Below, one piece after another: positions 11,052-21,760 of a stretch of DNA of 64,000 bases. The notes below the pieces were generated by a model. That model was not told the origin of the DNA. It saw only the letters and a program-made list of their open reading frames with translations, and ran no database searches. Origin of the DNA: Cycas panzhihuaensis (Eukaryota > Cycadophyta). How positions within the stretch are numbered: the stretch's first letter is position 1; each line of letters starts with the position of its first letter. The stretch spans positions 179,621,741 through 179,685,740 of the forward strand of contig CM041465.1 in NCBI GenBank assembly GCA_023213395.1. Reading direction: 5' to 3'. The translations under genes and the position numbers were made by a program.

Positions 11052-12505
11052 TTTGAAAATAATTTAATCAATAAGAAAATGATGATGCGTTTAAAAGCAA
11101 ACTTAAAAAACTTTCACTTATGCAAGACTTGAAATAAACTTTTGAGAATAAATAGTTTTCAAAAGGTGCTAATTCCTCAAATGAGTAATGTAAAACTTCA
11201 ATATAAAAAATTTCCTTTTTATATAAGAACAACTTTTATATATTACCTTATAAACAAATGCTTATTCAAAATAATGTAAAGTGCTTGTAGAAAGATCAAG
11301 CAGAAACTTGAGTAAACAAGGAAATATGAACTAGAATTTTCTTTACAATTTTTGAAAGAAGACAAGCTTGTTAGGATGTATATATATGCTCAATTTTAAC
11401 AGATTGAAAACTATATTGAATAAGGTCAGAATAGCTTAAAATTTTATCAATATGTAGATTGCTGAGATGTGAATCCAATAAAATAAACGGTTTTGAAAAT
11501 GGATACTAATAAATCACGTTTTGAATAATGCAAAGATATGGACCTCCTTATGGGGCCTAATAGGAGCAGGGTAGGCAAAAGTTGCATAAAAATACTATTT
11601 ATCCCTAGAAAAAATTGAACAAATGGTCAAATATTATTTATGAAGTAATCAATATTCTTTCAATTTGAAAATTTTTGAAAAATATATTAAAAAATGTGTA
11701 ACAAAACAGTAGATTTATGCCAATAGAATACCTCAAATTTAACTGATTTGAAATATAAGAAAAATGTGTCAAAATATATAGAAAAATATGTCACAATGAA
11801 GAGAAATGAGTCAGCTTCCCAACAAAGTCGACTAAATGAAATCTGATAAAAATTGCAAAAGTTATAGTGAAAAATGTAACAAGTGTCTTTATGGAGAATG
11901 TTTAAGAAACAAGCAAAAACAACTAAATTCCTTATTTCAGCGATTAAAATATTAGTGAAGATGAACTCAAAAAATTGAAGTAATAAGTGGGTATTAGAGT
12001 CTATACAACGTAGATCGCTATAGAAAAAATTTGGGCACAAAACAGTTTACCAGAAATAAATGACAGCCAGTTCTAAAACTAATTTTGTTAAAAATGTAAA
12101 AAAAACTGAAATTTTGAAAGACTAATGTTAAAATGGTCGAAACAATGTCAAATTGGCACCGAATTGGTCTTATGACCAGTCGAAATCGGTGTACGGAAAA
12201 TTTCTGATCTATTGACGTAGGTTTCGTCTGAAACCGATAAGCCAGAGAGAAGTTATTGCCACAAAAGTGCCAATAACTCTATGTAAAATAAAAAATTGAA
12301 AAAAATAAAAATGAAAAACGTTTAAAAACTGTTTTGGAAGTGGCTAGCAGTCACGTGATGGTGAAATAAAATCGAGGGCTGAAAGCTTAAACTCTTAAAG
12401 TCGGATTTAAAAAATCATACAATAAATTTTATTTTATTTCTTAATAAAAACTTTATATTATTAATGAAGTCCGTTGAATAAAGTCGGACGTTATATATAC
12501 AAATA
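11052..12505. other. AT-rich interior of family A element, no gene
   Basis: About 1.45 kb with no recognisable coding frame. A 117-codon frame on the minus strand (11687-12040) is a Phe/Tyr/Ile-rich product of base composition. The 12180-12290 part is slightly richer in CG, like the island to its right. Confidence 0.5.
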
Positions 12506-12556
12506 AAATGAATTAATATATATATGTGTGCCGAAATGAATTAATATATATATGTG
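12506..12556. repeat. Short direct repeat, 28-bp period
   Basis: A 23-base unit (AAATGAATTAATATATATAT plus GTG) occurs at 12506-12528 and again at 12534-12556, with a partial third copy just after. Confidence 0.8.
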
Positions 12557-12589
12557 CATTGAATTAATAAATAAGAAATGGTAAAGCCA

Positions 12590-13534
12590 ATGTATATATG
12601 TGCAAATGCGCACCGACTTCGCAGAGTGTCAGCTATACCGCTGAAGAAAACCACCGCGTCGCGCCAATACTACCACGCGAGGTCTCACACGAGCAAATGC
12701 AGATGGCCTTAACACTGATAATCGCGCCTACCAGGTACCGCTACCGACCTAAGAAACCAAAGACCGAAAGCCTCAGCACGAGGAGGAGAGGATAGCTGCG
12801 CGCCAATATCACGCAGCCGAACGTGCAACGAAGTGAACTCAATATTTAAAACCAATATATACATGCAGCTGAAAATGCATAATGAAAATAATGCGAGGCA
12901 GAATGTGAGTTAATAAATGAGAGCGCCGTTAGAGGACGTCTAAAGGCTACGCGCCGATAAGAATGGAATAGCCGTATAATAATCGCAATAAATGCGTGGT
13001 ACCGACAATGTGGAACGCCGATTAGGCCGACGTCGAGACTCGACGCTACCAAACGGGAGAAGCCAAGTAATATATACACGCAATGCGCGCAGATTTTAAT
13101 GCAAATGCAAAGCTTAGCAGAGACGGCCCTGCATAGAGTGGAAAACGCCAATGGAAGAGACGGCCCCGAAAATGCCAACCAAGAGACTACCGAAAACGCC
13201 AACCAAGAGATGGCCCGCACGCAGTGAACGACGAGAAGTCGAGGCGCACGCCACGAGACGAGCAGAACGCCAACGGACGGAGAAGGCAACGCAACGATGG
13301 AACAACATATAGAGGGGATATGAGCATAATATTTCAGAGGTTAACAGAGTTTGGGGGGGCAGCACTCACTCAGACAGAAGACGCGAAGACACTGAGAGAC
13401 AGCAGGAGATCGCAGAGCACACGCCTCAATCATAAGAGAACCATTCTTTACAAATGAAGATTTTGTCCCCACTCCTTTATAGATTACACTGTTGCTCCTA
13501 TCTAAAGTTTGCTATAACCTCTAGAAACCCAACA
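12590..13534 (-). repeat. GC-rich island, probable nested LTR (minus)
   Basis: This block is clearly richer in G+C and CpG than the AT-rich DNA on both sides. On the minus strand it could start with TGTTGGGTTTCTAGAGG at 13534, followed by a TATA-like CTATAAAGG at 13475-13484, a normal LTR promoter layout. The three overlapping ORFs (for example 12846-13289) show no known domain. The left end and any partner LTR were not found. An LTR of an unrelated young element is the likeliest reading; a captured promoter is the alternative. Confidence 0.4.
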
Positions 13535-14946
13535 CAGGATCGCTGCATACGTAAAAGGCTGCATGAATGGTAGCTGGCATTACATTACCTTCTAATCTTG
13601 AAAGAGTTTCCACTGATTAAAAAAGTACAAAGCACAAAAGATCTGTGATATTTTCTGTTTTATTTCAAGTTAACTGTAATGATGAAAACGTGAACTGAAA
13701 AAGAGTACAAAGGATCTCTAATACAAAAATAAAGAACAAAATGATTGTGTTATGTTCAAAAAAACTTTCATACTGTATTGAATAAAAGGCAAATCAACAA
13801 ACCCAGCAATGTATCAACGTAAATAACAAAGTTGCAAAAAAATGTGAAAGACACTGGAGAAACCAGGGTGAATAACACCAAAAACAGGTTTATATAAGTA
13901 TATGCTTTCAATGTAATCAGATTCAAAGATATGTCAAATAAGCTAGATGGTTTTCTTGAAATATATCCACGAAAAATAACCAGATTCTTCTTTTCCCCTT
14001 TTTAATATATTGACAAAATATATATATATATATATAATATCTATACATTTGTATTTGAAACAACTCTCAAATATGTTGCAGGTATATGAAAAAGATACAA
14101 GATTTTATAGAAATTTCTTCAAATAATAACAGTAAAACAACTTAATGGAGCAATATACTCATATAACAGAGTCACAATATTGATAAATTTTTTAAATATT
14201 TTGAAGAGAATATATCATAAAGAATGCTTATATATTTGTATTTGAAAAAAAAATCAAAGGAATATAATGAGCAGATATATAAAATATTTGTAAACTTGAA
14301 AATAGAACAGAAGAACCTGGAATACGTAGTTGTAGCTGGCTTGATCTTGTGTATATCTTCTTCAAAAAGCTGAATATGCTCCAAATACTGTAGATCTGAT
14401 AAACAGTCTTGAAAATATAGTTAGAAAATATGATGGAAAATGTAGATCTGAATTAAATGTAGCATAAAATGCTAAAAAACCTTGATACAATAAGCAGATT
14501 TATAATAAAAATAGCATATCTGAAGTAACAAGTTACAGATCTTTGAAGAAAACTTGATAACTTTTGTATGCAGATGATGCTCTTTTGCAAATCTGTAAAA
14601 AAATATCAAATAAATAGACAAATAACTTGTAAACTGTCAAAATATATGATAAATCAGAATCAAGAGAAAATAACTTAAATATGAGAATAAAATTTGAAAG
14701 TATATAACTTGCTGCTGAAAATCCTTTGTAGATCTGCACAAATTTGAAAATAGATCTCAGTAATATTTGTTGAACCAGAAATATAGCTCAATAATAATCA
14801 AAATCTACTGAAATAATATATAAAACTTGCTAAAATTTTCAGAAAACAAATCTAGTTAATATATATTGCTTGTAAAAGAAATCTGTTGTAAAGTGCCAGT
14901 AGATCCTGTTACTCTTCTTCAAAATTTCAGCAGGTCAGCAATCGCC
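13535..14946. other. AT-rich leader region of family A element, no gene
   Basis: No coding frame recognised. It holds a short (TA)n run near 14020-14035 and several scattered copies of TAGATCTG (near 14391, 14443 and 14731). Minus-strand frames at 14172-14384 and 14533-14739 are Phe/Tyr/Leu-rich composition effects. Confidence 0.5.
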
Positions 14947-15041
14947 TGCTCTGATACCAAATGATGGAAAATAATGTTTGCAGGACAATGCTCTGATACC
15001 AAATGATGGAAAAAATATGGAGCCAAAGTGCTCTGATACCA
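14947..15041 (-). promoter_or_regulatory. Three primer-binding sites in a row
   Basis: TGGTATCAGAGCA (minus strand) occurs exactly at 15029-15041, 14989-15001 and 14947-14959, spaced 40 and 42 bases. The first abuts the LTR end. The other two follow CATCATT, and the innermost is preceded by bases like an LTR end (GCAAACATTATTTTCCATCA). They look like remnants of stacked LTR/primer-site junctions. Confidence 0.85.
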
Positions 15042-15439
15042 TGTTAGAAATAATATTTGCAAGAAACAATAATAGTAAGACTATGCTCTATATCAGTATT
15101 GCATCAATACATCAGTGTATCACCATTACAATAGCATAAACACATGAAAGCCTTGTTGTTCAATCCATTGTAGTAGAATGAGCATTACAAATCTCCTCAA
15201 AAGTAGGCGGTGTCTAAAAACACCAGGGTTGTACACCCCTTAACATTTATAGTTTGGGGGAGGAGGGAAACTCCTCAACCCCTGAATTCAAATTAATAAT
15301 AAAATAATACAACTTAACTCAAATGAAACTAACTCAACTTACCTTAACTTACCTTGACATGTTGATCATCACATGTCTAAATTGAGGTGCACAATCCTGG
15401 TAGGTAATAGGGAGTTGAGTGATGACATTACACCCAACA
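15042..15439 (-). repeat. Family A LTR, upper copy (5' LTR)
   Basis: 398 bp, TG...CA on the minus strand, about 98% identical by eye to 9924-10321. Immediately followed by the primer-site cluster. No purine tract on its outer side, as expected for a true 5' LTR. Confidence 0.9.
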
Positions 15440-15640
15440 TACTTACCTGAGTCGATCGCTCTGTATCCATTCCCGGAAGCCGGGAAACAGTACCCATGCT
15501 TCTACCTAATAGACATATAGCAACCACAACCCATATGGGAGTAACGTTAAGATAATCACCCCATAATATAATACCCCATAATAGAATGACTATCAACTGA
15601 ACAAACTATAGGATTTAAGTAAGTAATTTTTGTCAAATAA
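15440..15640. other. Spacer between element A and chromovirus
   Basis: About 200 bases with no recognisable content. The chromovirus protease starts soon after, so its gag and 5' LTR are missing here. Confidence 0.3.
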
Positions 15641-15659
15641 TAAGGTCTATAAATCCAAA

Positions 15660-16100
15660 TATATGGCCTTCACCATTGATCCTACAACATCGATTGATGA
15701 AGATTTAGATATAGACACTAAGCCTGAGGAAGACCTAGCCTTTGATCCCTCTGTTGACCTTGAACCAGAACCTGAAGTTTCTCTTTATATTGTTTCTATA
15801 ACTATCTCCTCTATGTCCTATCTTGAGCCTCTTTAAGTCAAAGGTATATTAAAGAAGACCCTCATAATCATCCTTATCAATGATGGTGTGTCACTTAACT
15901 TCATCAGTATCTCCTTGGGTAGACAGCTTAACCTATACATAGTACCAAAAATTGGGTTCATCTACTTTTTACCAATACACTATAAGCTATACTATGTAAG
16001 GCTTATTAAAAATCTCCATACCCAAATTAACACATACCAATTATATTCTAAATTTTATGCCCTTTCCATAAGAGGATCTAATGCCATACTAAGAGTTTAA
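15660..16100 (+). pseudogene. pol: Gypsy aspartic protease (decayed)
   Basis: The frame has an acidic stretch (SIDEDLDIDTKPEEDLAFDP), one stop, then IILINDGVSLNFISISLG. This lines up with the chromovirus protease loop, usually L-I-D-S-G-A-S/T-x-N-F-I, so the catalytic Asp is Asn here. Open frames are 15630-15836 and 15888-16100. It leads straight into the pre-RT region. Protease activity would be lost by the Asp change alone. Confidence 0.65.
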
Positions 16101-16299
16101 TGACTCTAAACCCTTGGTACTTATAAGACTAATAATTTACCTACTAACACATTCATTCTATTCAAAGACTACTTTAGACAAACCCACAAATTACATAGAC
16201 TTCAACCACCTCCTAATAAACTCTTAATCTTGAAATAGATGAGCAAACAACTAAATAGTAGTATTGGTTACATAGTTCACCTTAATAATATTCAACCTC

Positions 16300-17740
16300 A
16301 AGCTGATATTTGCCTTAATATCTAATTCATCCTTACTAAGTATCAATTTGTCTTTAACCCACTTCCTAACACGCATCCTGTAGATTGAGGTTTTTACCAT
16401 ACTATTGAACTTAAAACCCCTCATTACCCTATTAGCCTATGACCTTATCGTAGCTCCTACTTTTAAAAAAATATAATTAAATAAATCATAACAGAACTTA
16501 TGGACATGGGGATAATTGAACCTAGTAAAAGTACTTATGTAGCCCCCATCATGTTTATTGAGAAAAAAGACAACTCATTTTATCTCTACACCAGTTATCA
16601 AGAACTTAACAAACTAATGATTAAAAATAAATTCCCCACTCCTCGCATCGATGATATGTGAAATGAAATTCATGGGAAAACCATTTTTTCTAAATTAGAC
16701 CTCTAATCGAGGTATTATCGAATTCCCATTATCCCTAAAGACTGTTATAAAATTATCTTTTGAACACATCATGGGTAATTTAAATTTTAGGTTATGTCAT
16801 TTGGATTATGCAATGCCCCAATCACATTTTAAAGCCTAATGAACAAGATCTTTGGTTACCATCTTTATAAGTTTATCATTGTCTTTTTTGATGATATCTT
16901 TATATATAGTTCCTACATGTCTACCCATTTATAGCATTTGAAAATTACGCTTCAACTTCTCTCCCAATATAAACTCTATGCCAAACTGACTAAGTATAAA
17001 TTTAGGAAGACTAAATTCTAGTATCTGGGACACATCACCTCAACTAAATAAGTTCAAGTAGATCTTGATAAAATTCTAACTATCATCATGTGGCCCATCC
17101 CTAAGACTCTCACTCAACTACGAGCTTTCCTTTGACTCACAGGCTTCTATTATTGATTCATAAAAAAATATGCTTCCATTACCACCACCTAACTAATTTG
17201 CTTCATAAGGATTCCTTTTAGCAGTCTCCTAATACTAAAGATGCCTTCAATCATCTAAAATTTCTTATGTCTAGCACCCCTATATTAACCACCCCAGACT
17301 TTTTCAAACCATTCCAACTTGAATGTAATGCCTCCAGAGTAGGATTAGGAGTTATCCTCATATAAAATTTTTATCCAATTGTCTTCGAAGGCTAAAAACT
17401 AAAATACCATGAATTCTGACTTTTAACTTATCAAAAAGAAATGAAGGTCATCCTCTATGTAGTTGATAAATGGTATTAGTATTTATTCAGATCAAAATTT
17501 ACTATTTTAACTAACCACCATAGTCTCTATTGACTCCTTGAATAGCCTATCCTTTTTAAAGAATAAGCAAAGTGGGTTGATCACCTTCAAGTGTTTAACT
17601 TCATCATATCTTACAAAAAGGGCAAAGAAAATGTTATAGATAATGCTCTCTCCTATCTCCCTTCTAATCCCTCTAAGCCTATCCTATAAGCCATCTCTAC
17701 CCCTCAACCTATATGGCTTTAAGAATTAACTAAAGATAAT
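16300..17740 (+). pseudogene. pol: Chromovirus RT and RNase H (decayed)
   Basis: RT is recognised through KNKFPTPRIDDM, FSKLDL, VMSFGLCNAPITF and the catalytic box VFFDDIFIYSS (about 16890-16915), which keeps both Asp. Then KFRKTKF-x-YLGHI and a tether to RNase H at about 17290-17720 (PFQLECNASRVGLGVIL, LTNHHSLY, KKGKENVIDNALSYLPS). More than twenty stops cross the frame, many at Gln positions. No open stretch exceeds about 50 codons here. Identification rests on motif order and spacing. Confidence 0.8.
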
Positions 17741-17979
17741 TAATCCTAGCCTAATTTTATGAAGTAGTCTTAAAAAATTCAACATCAAAAAGATTGGACC
17801 TTACACAACACCCATCATCTCTACAAAAATCAAATCTTTGTCCATTTGTCCTCTTCCTTCATTCTTTATATCTTGACCAAGTACCACACCACCCCTTAGG
17901 AGGTCACTCAAGCTTTGATAAAACCTATTGTTGTATTTGATTTGACTTTCTTAAATGAAATCTTCCATACTAATCTTCA

Positions 17980-19150
17980 TAGTAGAATGTGATATCTGTC
18001 AATATAATAAGGTAAATATGAAGGCTGAACCTAGGCTCCTCCAACCCCTTTAAATCCCACAATTCAAATGGTAAGATATCACTAGGGACTTCATCACAGG
18101 TCTTCCACCTTTAGTTGGAAATAACTTTATTTGGTTAATCATAGATTAACTAACAAAATATGCATATTTTTTACAAGTCCATACATCCTACCAAGCCCCC
18201 TGCTTGGATGATATATACATCTAATTTATTTCTTACCTCCATGGATTTCCATCTACCATAGTTTTAGACTTGGATCTTGAATTCACATCTTTCTTTTGGT
18301 AAGAACTCTTTCATGTATTTGGTACCTCCTTCAATATGAGTTCCTTATACCACCCCTAAACAAATGGTTAATCAAAGGTCCTCAATAGAACCTTAGAGAC
18401 ATATCTCTATTGTTTTTCCTTAGAATACCAAAACTGATGAACCTCCTGATTAGCTTTAGTAGAATATTGGTATAACTCTTCCCACCACTCTATAATTGGG
18501 ATGTTCCCATTCATGGCCCTTTATATTTATCTCTTACTATCCCACCCTACATTGGCTACTAACCTATGTATAGCCTCAGTATAACAGAAATTATAGGATA
18601 TGGACCAAATCCTAAATACACTCAAATAAAATTTGTCATGGCTCAGAATTACATGAAGCAACTTTCCAACCATCATTGCTTTAATCAAACCCTTTTTGTT
18701 GGTGATATGGTCTTTTTTTATCTCTAACCCTATAAGTAGTAGTCACTCCATCATAGCACAAACCATCAACTTAGTCCTTGATACTATGGTCCCTACAAGG
18801 TTAGCCAAAATATTAAGAAAGTTACATATGCCCTTGAACTCCCTTCTAAAGCTAAGATCTATAATTTCTTCCATGTTTCATACCTTGAAAAGCTCCTTGG
18901 CAAGTCCATTGTTCCATAAACCACGCTCCCAATTCTCATTAAAGAACAACTCCTAACTATTCCCCTAGACTATATCTGAGAAACTAGACATCACCATCTC
19001 TAGAATAGAACTATTTTTGAGTACTTAGTACAATGGATCAACAATGGAATAAAGGAAGTGACATGGGACCCGAATGAATTTGTCAGGTAACATCCACACC
19101 TATTATGCTATGAGGACTTAGCCTCTTAAGGGAGAGGACCTGTTACATAA
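17980..19150 (+). pseudogene. pol: Chromovirus integrase with C-terminal chromodomain (decayed)
   Basis: The zinc part keeps CDICQYNK. The core has DITRDFITGLPP (Asp present) and VLDLDLEFTSFFW (Asp present). The third site reads TNG, stop, SKVLNRTLE where the family has Q-T-E-V-L-N-R, so the catalytic Glu is Lys. The chromodomain at about 18970-19140 shows IFEYLVQW and EVTWDPNEFV followed by HPHLLCYEDLAS, which tracks the known fold and its aromatic cage positions. Such domains steer integration to marked chromatin. The frame runs into the LTR start, as usual in chromoviruses. Confidence 0.82.
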
Positions 19151-19445
19151 CTGCTAGTGGTTGGAAAAGCACTTGTGAAGGTACTTCTTATTAGTAAGAG
19201 GTGGATGTTAATATTAGCTATTAAAATGTGTGTGCAAGCTACTTGGGGCCACCAATGAAATCAAAGGTTAAATACCTCTCCAATAAGATTCAAGGACTAA
19301 ATGAGTATTTTGCTTATTTAAGGCCTTATAGATATAAAAGAAGCTAGTTCTAAATGTGAAATTACTACAAAAGTGCAATCTTTTGGTGCCCATTTCTATG
19401 TTTATTTATGTTATTTTTATACTCTATATTTCTATTTTCTATTTA
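19141..19445 (+). repeat. Candidate 3' LTR of chromovirus
   Basis: Begins TGTTACATAACTGC right after a purine tract (AAGGGAGAGGACC). A TATA-like GATATAAAAG lies at 19331-19340. The end is not fixed; the next Gypsy fragment starts by about 19450. Confidence 0.55.
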
Positions 19446-19449
19446 GGTG

Positions 19450-20640
19450 TAAAGAATTCCCAAAAGGAACCATATCATTATGTCTTAGTGATGAATTAAG
19501 TGGAAAACAATGATGAACCAATACCAATATCATAAAAGGTGGCTGAATTATTAAAAGAATATAATGATATTATGCATGATAAGCTACCAAAGGATTTGCC
19601 ACTAAAGAGAGACATCCATCATTATATTGATTTGATTCCAAGATTTTCACTATTAAATCAAAGTACATATAGACTAAGCCCTAAGTAAAATAAAGAATTA
19701 AGTTGTTAGGTTAGTGAATTAATAAAAAAATGGATGGTAAGAGAAAATATGAGATCATGTACAACTCTTACATACTTAACTCTAAAGAAAGATAGATCTT
19801 AGAGGATATGTATTGATTATAGGGCAATTAATAAAATCATAGTCAATTCTAGGTTTCTAATCTAACAAATGAATAATATATTAGATGTATTAGTAGTTGT
19901 ATCCTGCTTCACCAAAATCAATTTGAGAAGAGGTTATTATCATATTTGACTTAGGAAAGGGGATGAATAAAAGATATCCTTAAAAATAAGGGATGGATTG
20001 TATGAATGGTTGGTCATACTGTTTAGGATATTAAATGCCTTGGGTACATTCATGAAGTTAAAGAACACCATCTTGGGACTATATATTAGTAAGTTTGTAG
20101 TTATTTATTTTAATGATATTTTGAGATATAGTAGAACTAAAGAAGAGCACCTATTTCACTCAAGGATAGTTTTTTAGATATGTTAAGAGTAGAGAAGTTA
20201 TATATAAACTTAAAGAAATATAAGTTCATGTAAAGTAGCCTAGTATTATTAGGATTTGTAATATTTAAGGATGGGATGCATATAGATGATGAAAAAATTA
20301 GAGGTATTATTAAACGGCCTATACTTAGGAATATAATAAAGGTGAGGTGGTTTCATGGTTTAGCTACATTTTACATGAACTTCATAAAAAATTTCAGTGG
20401 TGTCATTACTTCCTTAATAGATTGTACTAAGAGAAAGGAGTTTGTCTAAAATAAGGTAGCAAAGTATAACTTCCAGATGATGAAACAGAAGGTGATAGAG
20501 GTGTTTATGCTAGTACTACTAGATTTTATGAAGATGTTTGAGGTTAAATACAATGATTTACATGTAGTTATTGGAGCTATGCTAAGTTAAAAATAAAAAC
20601 CAATAGCATATTACAATAACCATGCATTCTCGTTGGATTT
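19450..20640 (+). pseudogene. pol: Gypsy RT (decayed)
   Basis: The lead-in reads VAELLKEYNDIMHDKLPKDL, then RDIHHYIDLIP, followed by RICIDYRAINKIIVNSRF and TKINLRRGYYHI, all RT landmarks. The catalytic box is VIYFNDILRYSRTKEEH, in which the first Asp of the D-D pair is Asn. Multiple stops and at least one frameshift follow after about 20160. RNase H is hard to trace between 20450 and 20640. Confidence 0.75.
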
Positions 20641-21760
20641 ATAAGGGACAACATTATAAAGGAATTATATAGTGGAGGACTTGGAGGACACTTTGGCCAA
20701 AACAAAGTTATATCCTTAGTGGATGAAAATTACTTTTAGCCAAAGATGGAGCAAAATATTACAAAATATATATCAAGGTACATAATTTGTTAGGCAATTA
20801 AAGGGCATGCATAAAACACTAGACTATAAATACCATTACTAGTTTTAAAGGGATCATGGATAGATTTGAGTATGGATTTCATGTTAGGGTTATCTAAAAA
20901 CCAATGTAGTATTAATTCTATATTTGTTATTATTAATAGATTTTCAAAGATGACTCATTGTATTACATGTATAAAGACTAATAATATAATTAGAATTACA
21001 ATTTTCTTTTTTTAGGAGTTTACTAGGTTACATGGGGTATTAAAGGTCATCACTTCAGATAAGGATATTAAATTTTTGAGTTATTTCTAAAAAATATTAT
21101 AGAAGACATTTAGGATAAATCTATAATTTAGTAGTGCTTACTACCTACAAACTAATGGGTAGACAAAGGTGGTAAACAAGATTTTAGAAAACCTATTGAG
21201 GTGTATTATTGGAGAGAAACATTAGCAATGTGATTTAGTACTAATATAAGCTAAATTTACGTATAGCAGGTTTGTAAACAAATTTATAGGTAAATCACCA
21301 TTTCAAGTTATATATAGAAGGAATCTTAAGGGAGTATTATATTTGGCCTACTTACCCATTAATGACAGGATAATTAATGATGTATAAGCCTTTTCAAAAC
21401 ACATGTAATAAGAGCATGATGAGGTGAGGAGAAAATTATTAGGTAATAAGGATAAGTATAAGGCAATAATAGATTTGAGTAAGAAAAGAAAGGCATTTGT
21501 AAAAGGGTTATTTAGTAATTGTTCACTTAAGAAAGAACAAATTTCCTTAAGGTATAAGAAGATAGGTCTATGTAGAATTATGAGAAAAATCGATGATAAT
21601 ATTTATAAGGTGAATCTACCCTATAACCTTGACATTTTATTTGTCTTTAGTATTTCTAATTTATATGCTTTTTATGAAGGGGAAGATAAGGTAGAAGATG
21701 AATTAAATGAGGTGAATTAGAAACAACAAATACCTAGGAAGAAGAGGGAAGAAATTTAGT
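20640..21760 (+). pseudogene. pol: Gypsy integrase (decayed)
   Basis: Core landmarks: WIDLSMDFMLGLSKNQ (Asp present), FSKMTHCI, VITSDKDIKF (Asp present) and SSAYYLQTNG, stop, TKVVNKILENLLR, where the catalytic Glu is Lys. The C-terminal part at 21424-21720 is the longest open frame (98 codons): KKRKAFVKGL, RYKKIGLCRIMRKIDDNIYKV, LPYNLDILFVFSISNLYAFYEGE. This tail is typical of plant Gypsy integrases. No chromodomain follows. Confidence 0.8.

Larger units (their letters stand above)
9886..15439 (-). mobile_element. Non-autonomous Copia-like LTR element (family A)
   Basis: Two 398-bp direct repeats (9924-10321 and 15042-15439) bound about 4.7 kb. On the minus strand the upper repeat is followed by a Met-type primer site, and the lower one is preceded by a purine tract, so these are the 5' and 3' LTRs. 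The interior has one gag-like ORF and no recognisable protease, integrase or RT. It would therefore depend on another element for movement. A third LTR copy of the family is at 33446-33851. Flanking bases (TACCA and TACTT) do not form a clean target duplication. Confidence 0.8.
15640..19445 (+). mobile_element. Decayed Gypsy chromovirus, 5' end missing
   Basis: Protease, RT, RNase H, integrase and a chromodomain follow in Gypsy order on the plus strand, ending in a candidate LTR start at 19141. Gag and 5' LTR are absent; the element is cut off near 15640. Many in-frame stops, mostly TAA/TAG at expected Gln or Trp positions. The chromodomain assigns it to the chromovirus branch. Confidence 0.85.
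19450..21760 (+). mobile_element. Second decayed Gypsy (RT to integrase)
   Basis: Abuts the chromovirus LTR in the same direction. It starts in the region before RT and ends after integrase. Gag and protease are missing. The integrase tail style (KIGLCRIMRKIDDNIYKV, NLDILFVFSISNLY) differs from the chromovirus next door, so it is a separate element, not a continuation. Confidence 0.8.

Noticed and set aside
12846-13365. ORFs of 147 and 83 codons in the GC-rich island
   Set aside because: Open because of base composition; overlapping in different frames, no domain. The block reads better as an LTR.
14380-14760. Scattered TAGATCTG motifs as a possible tandem repeat or operator array
   Set aside because: Spacing is irregular and flanks do not match, so chance in AT-rich DNA is enough.
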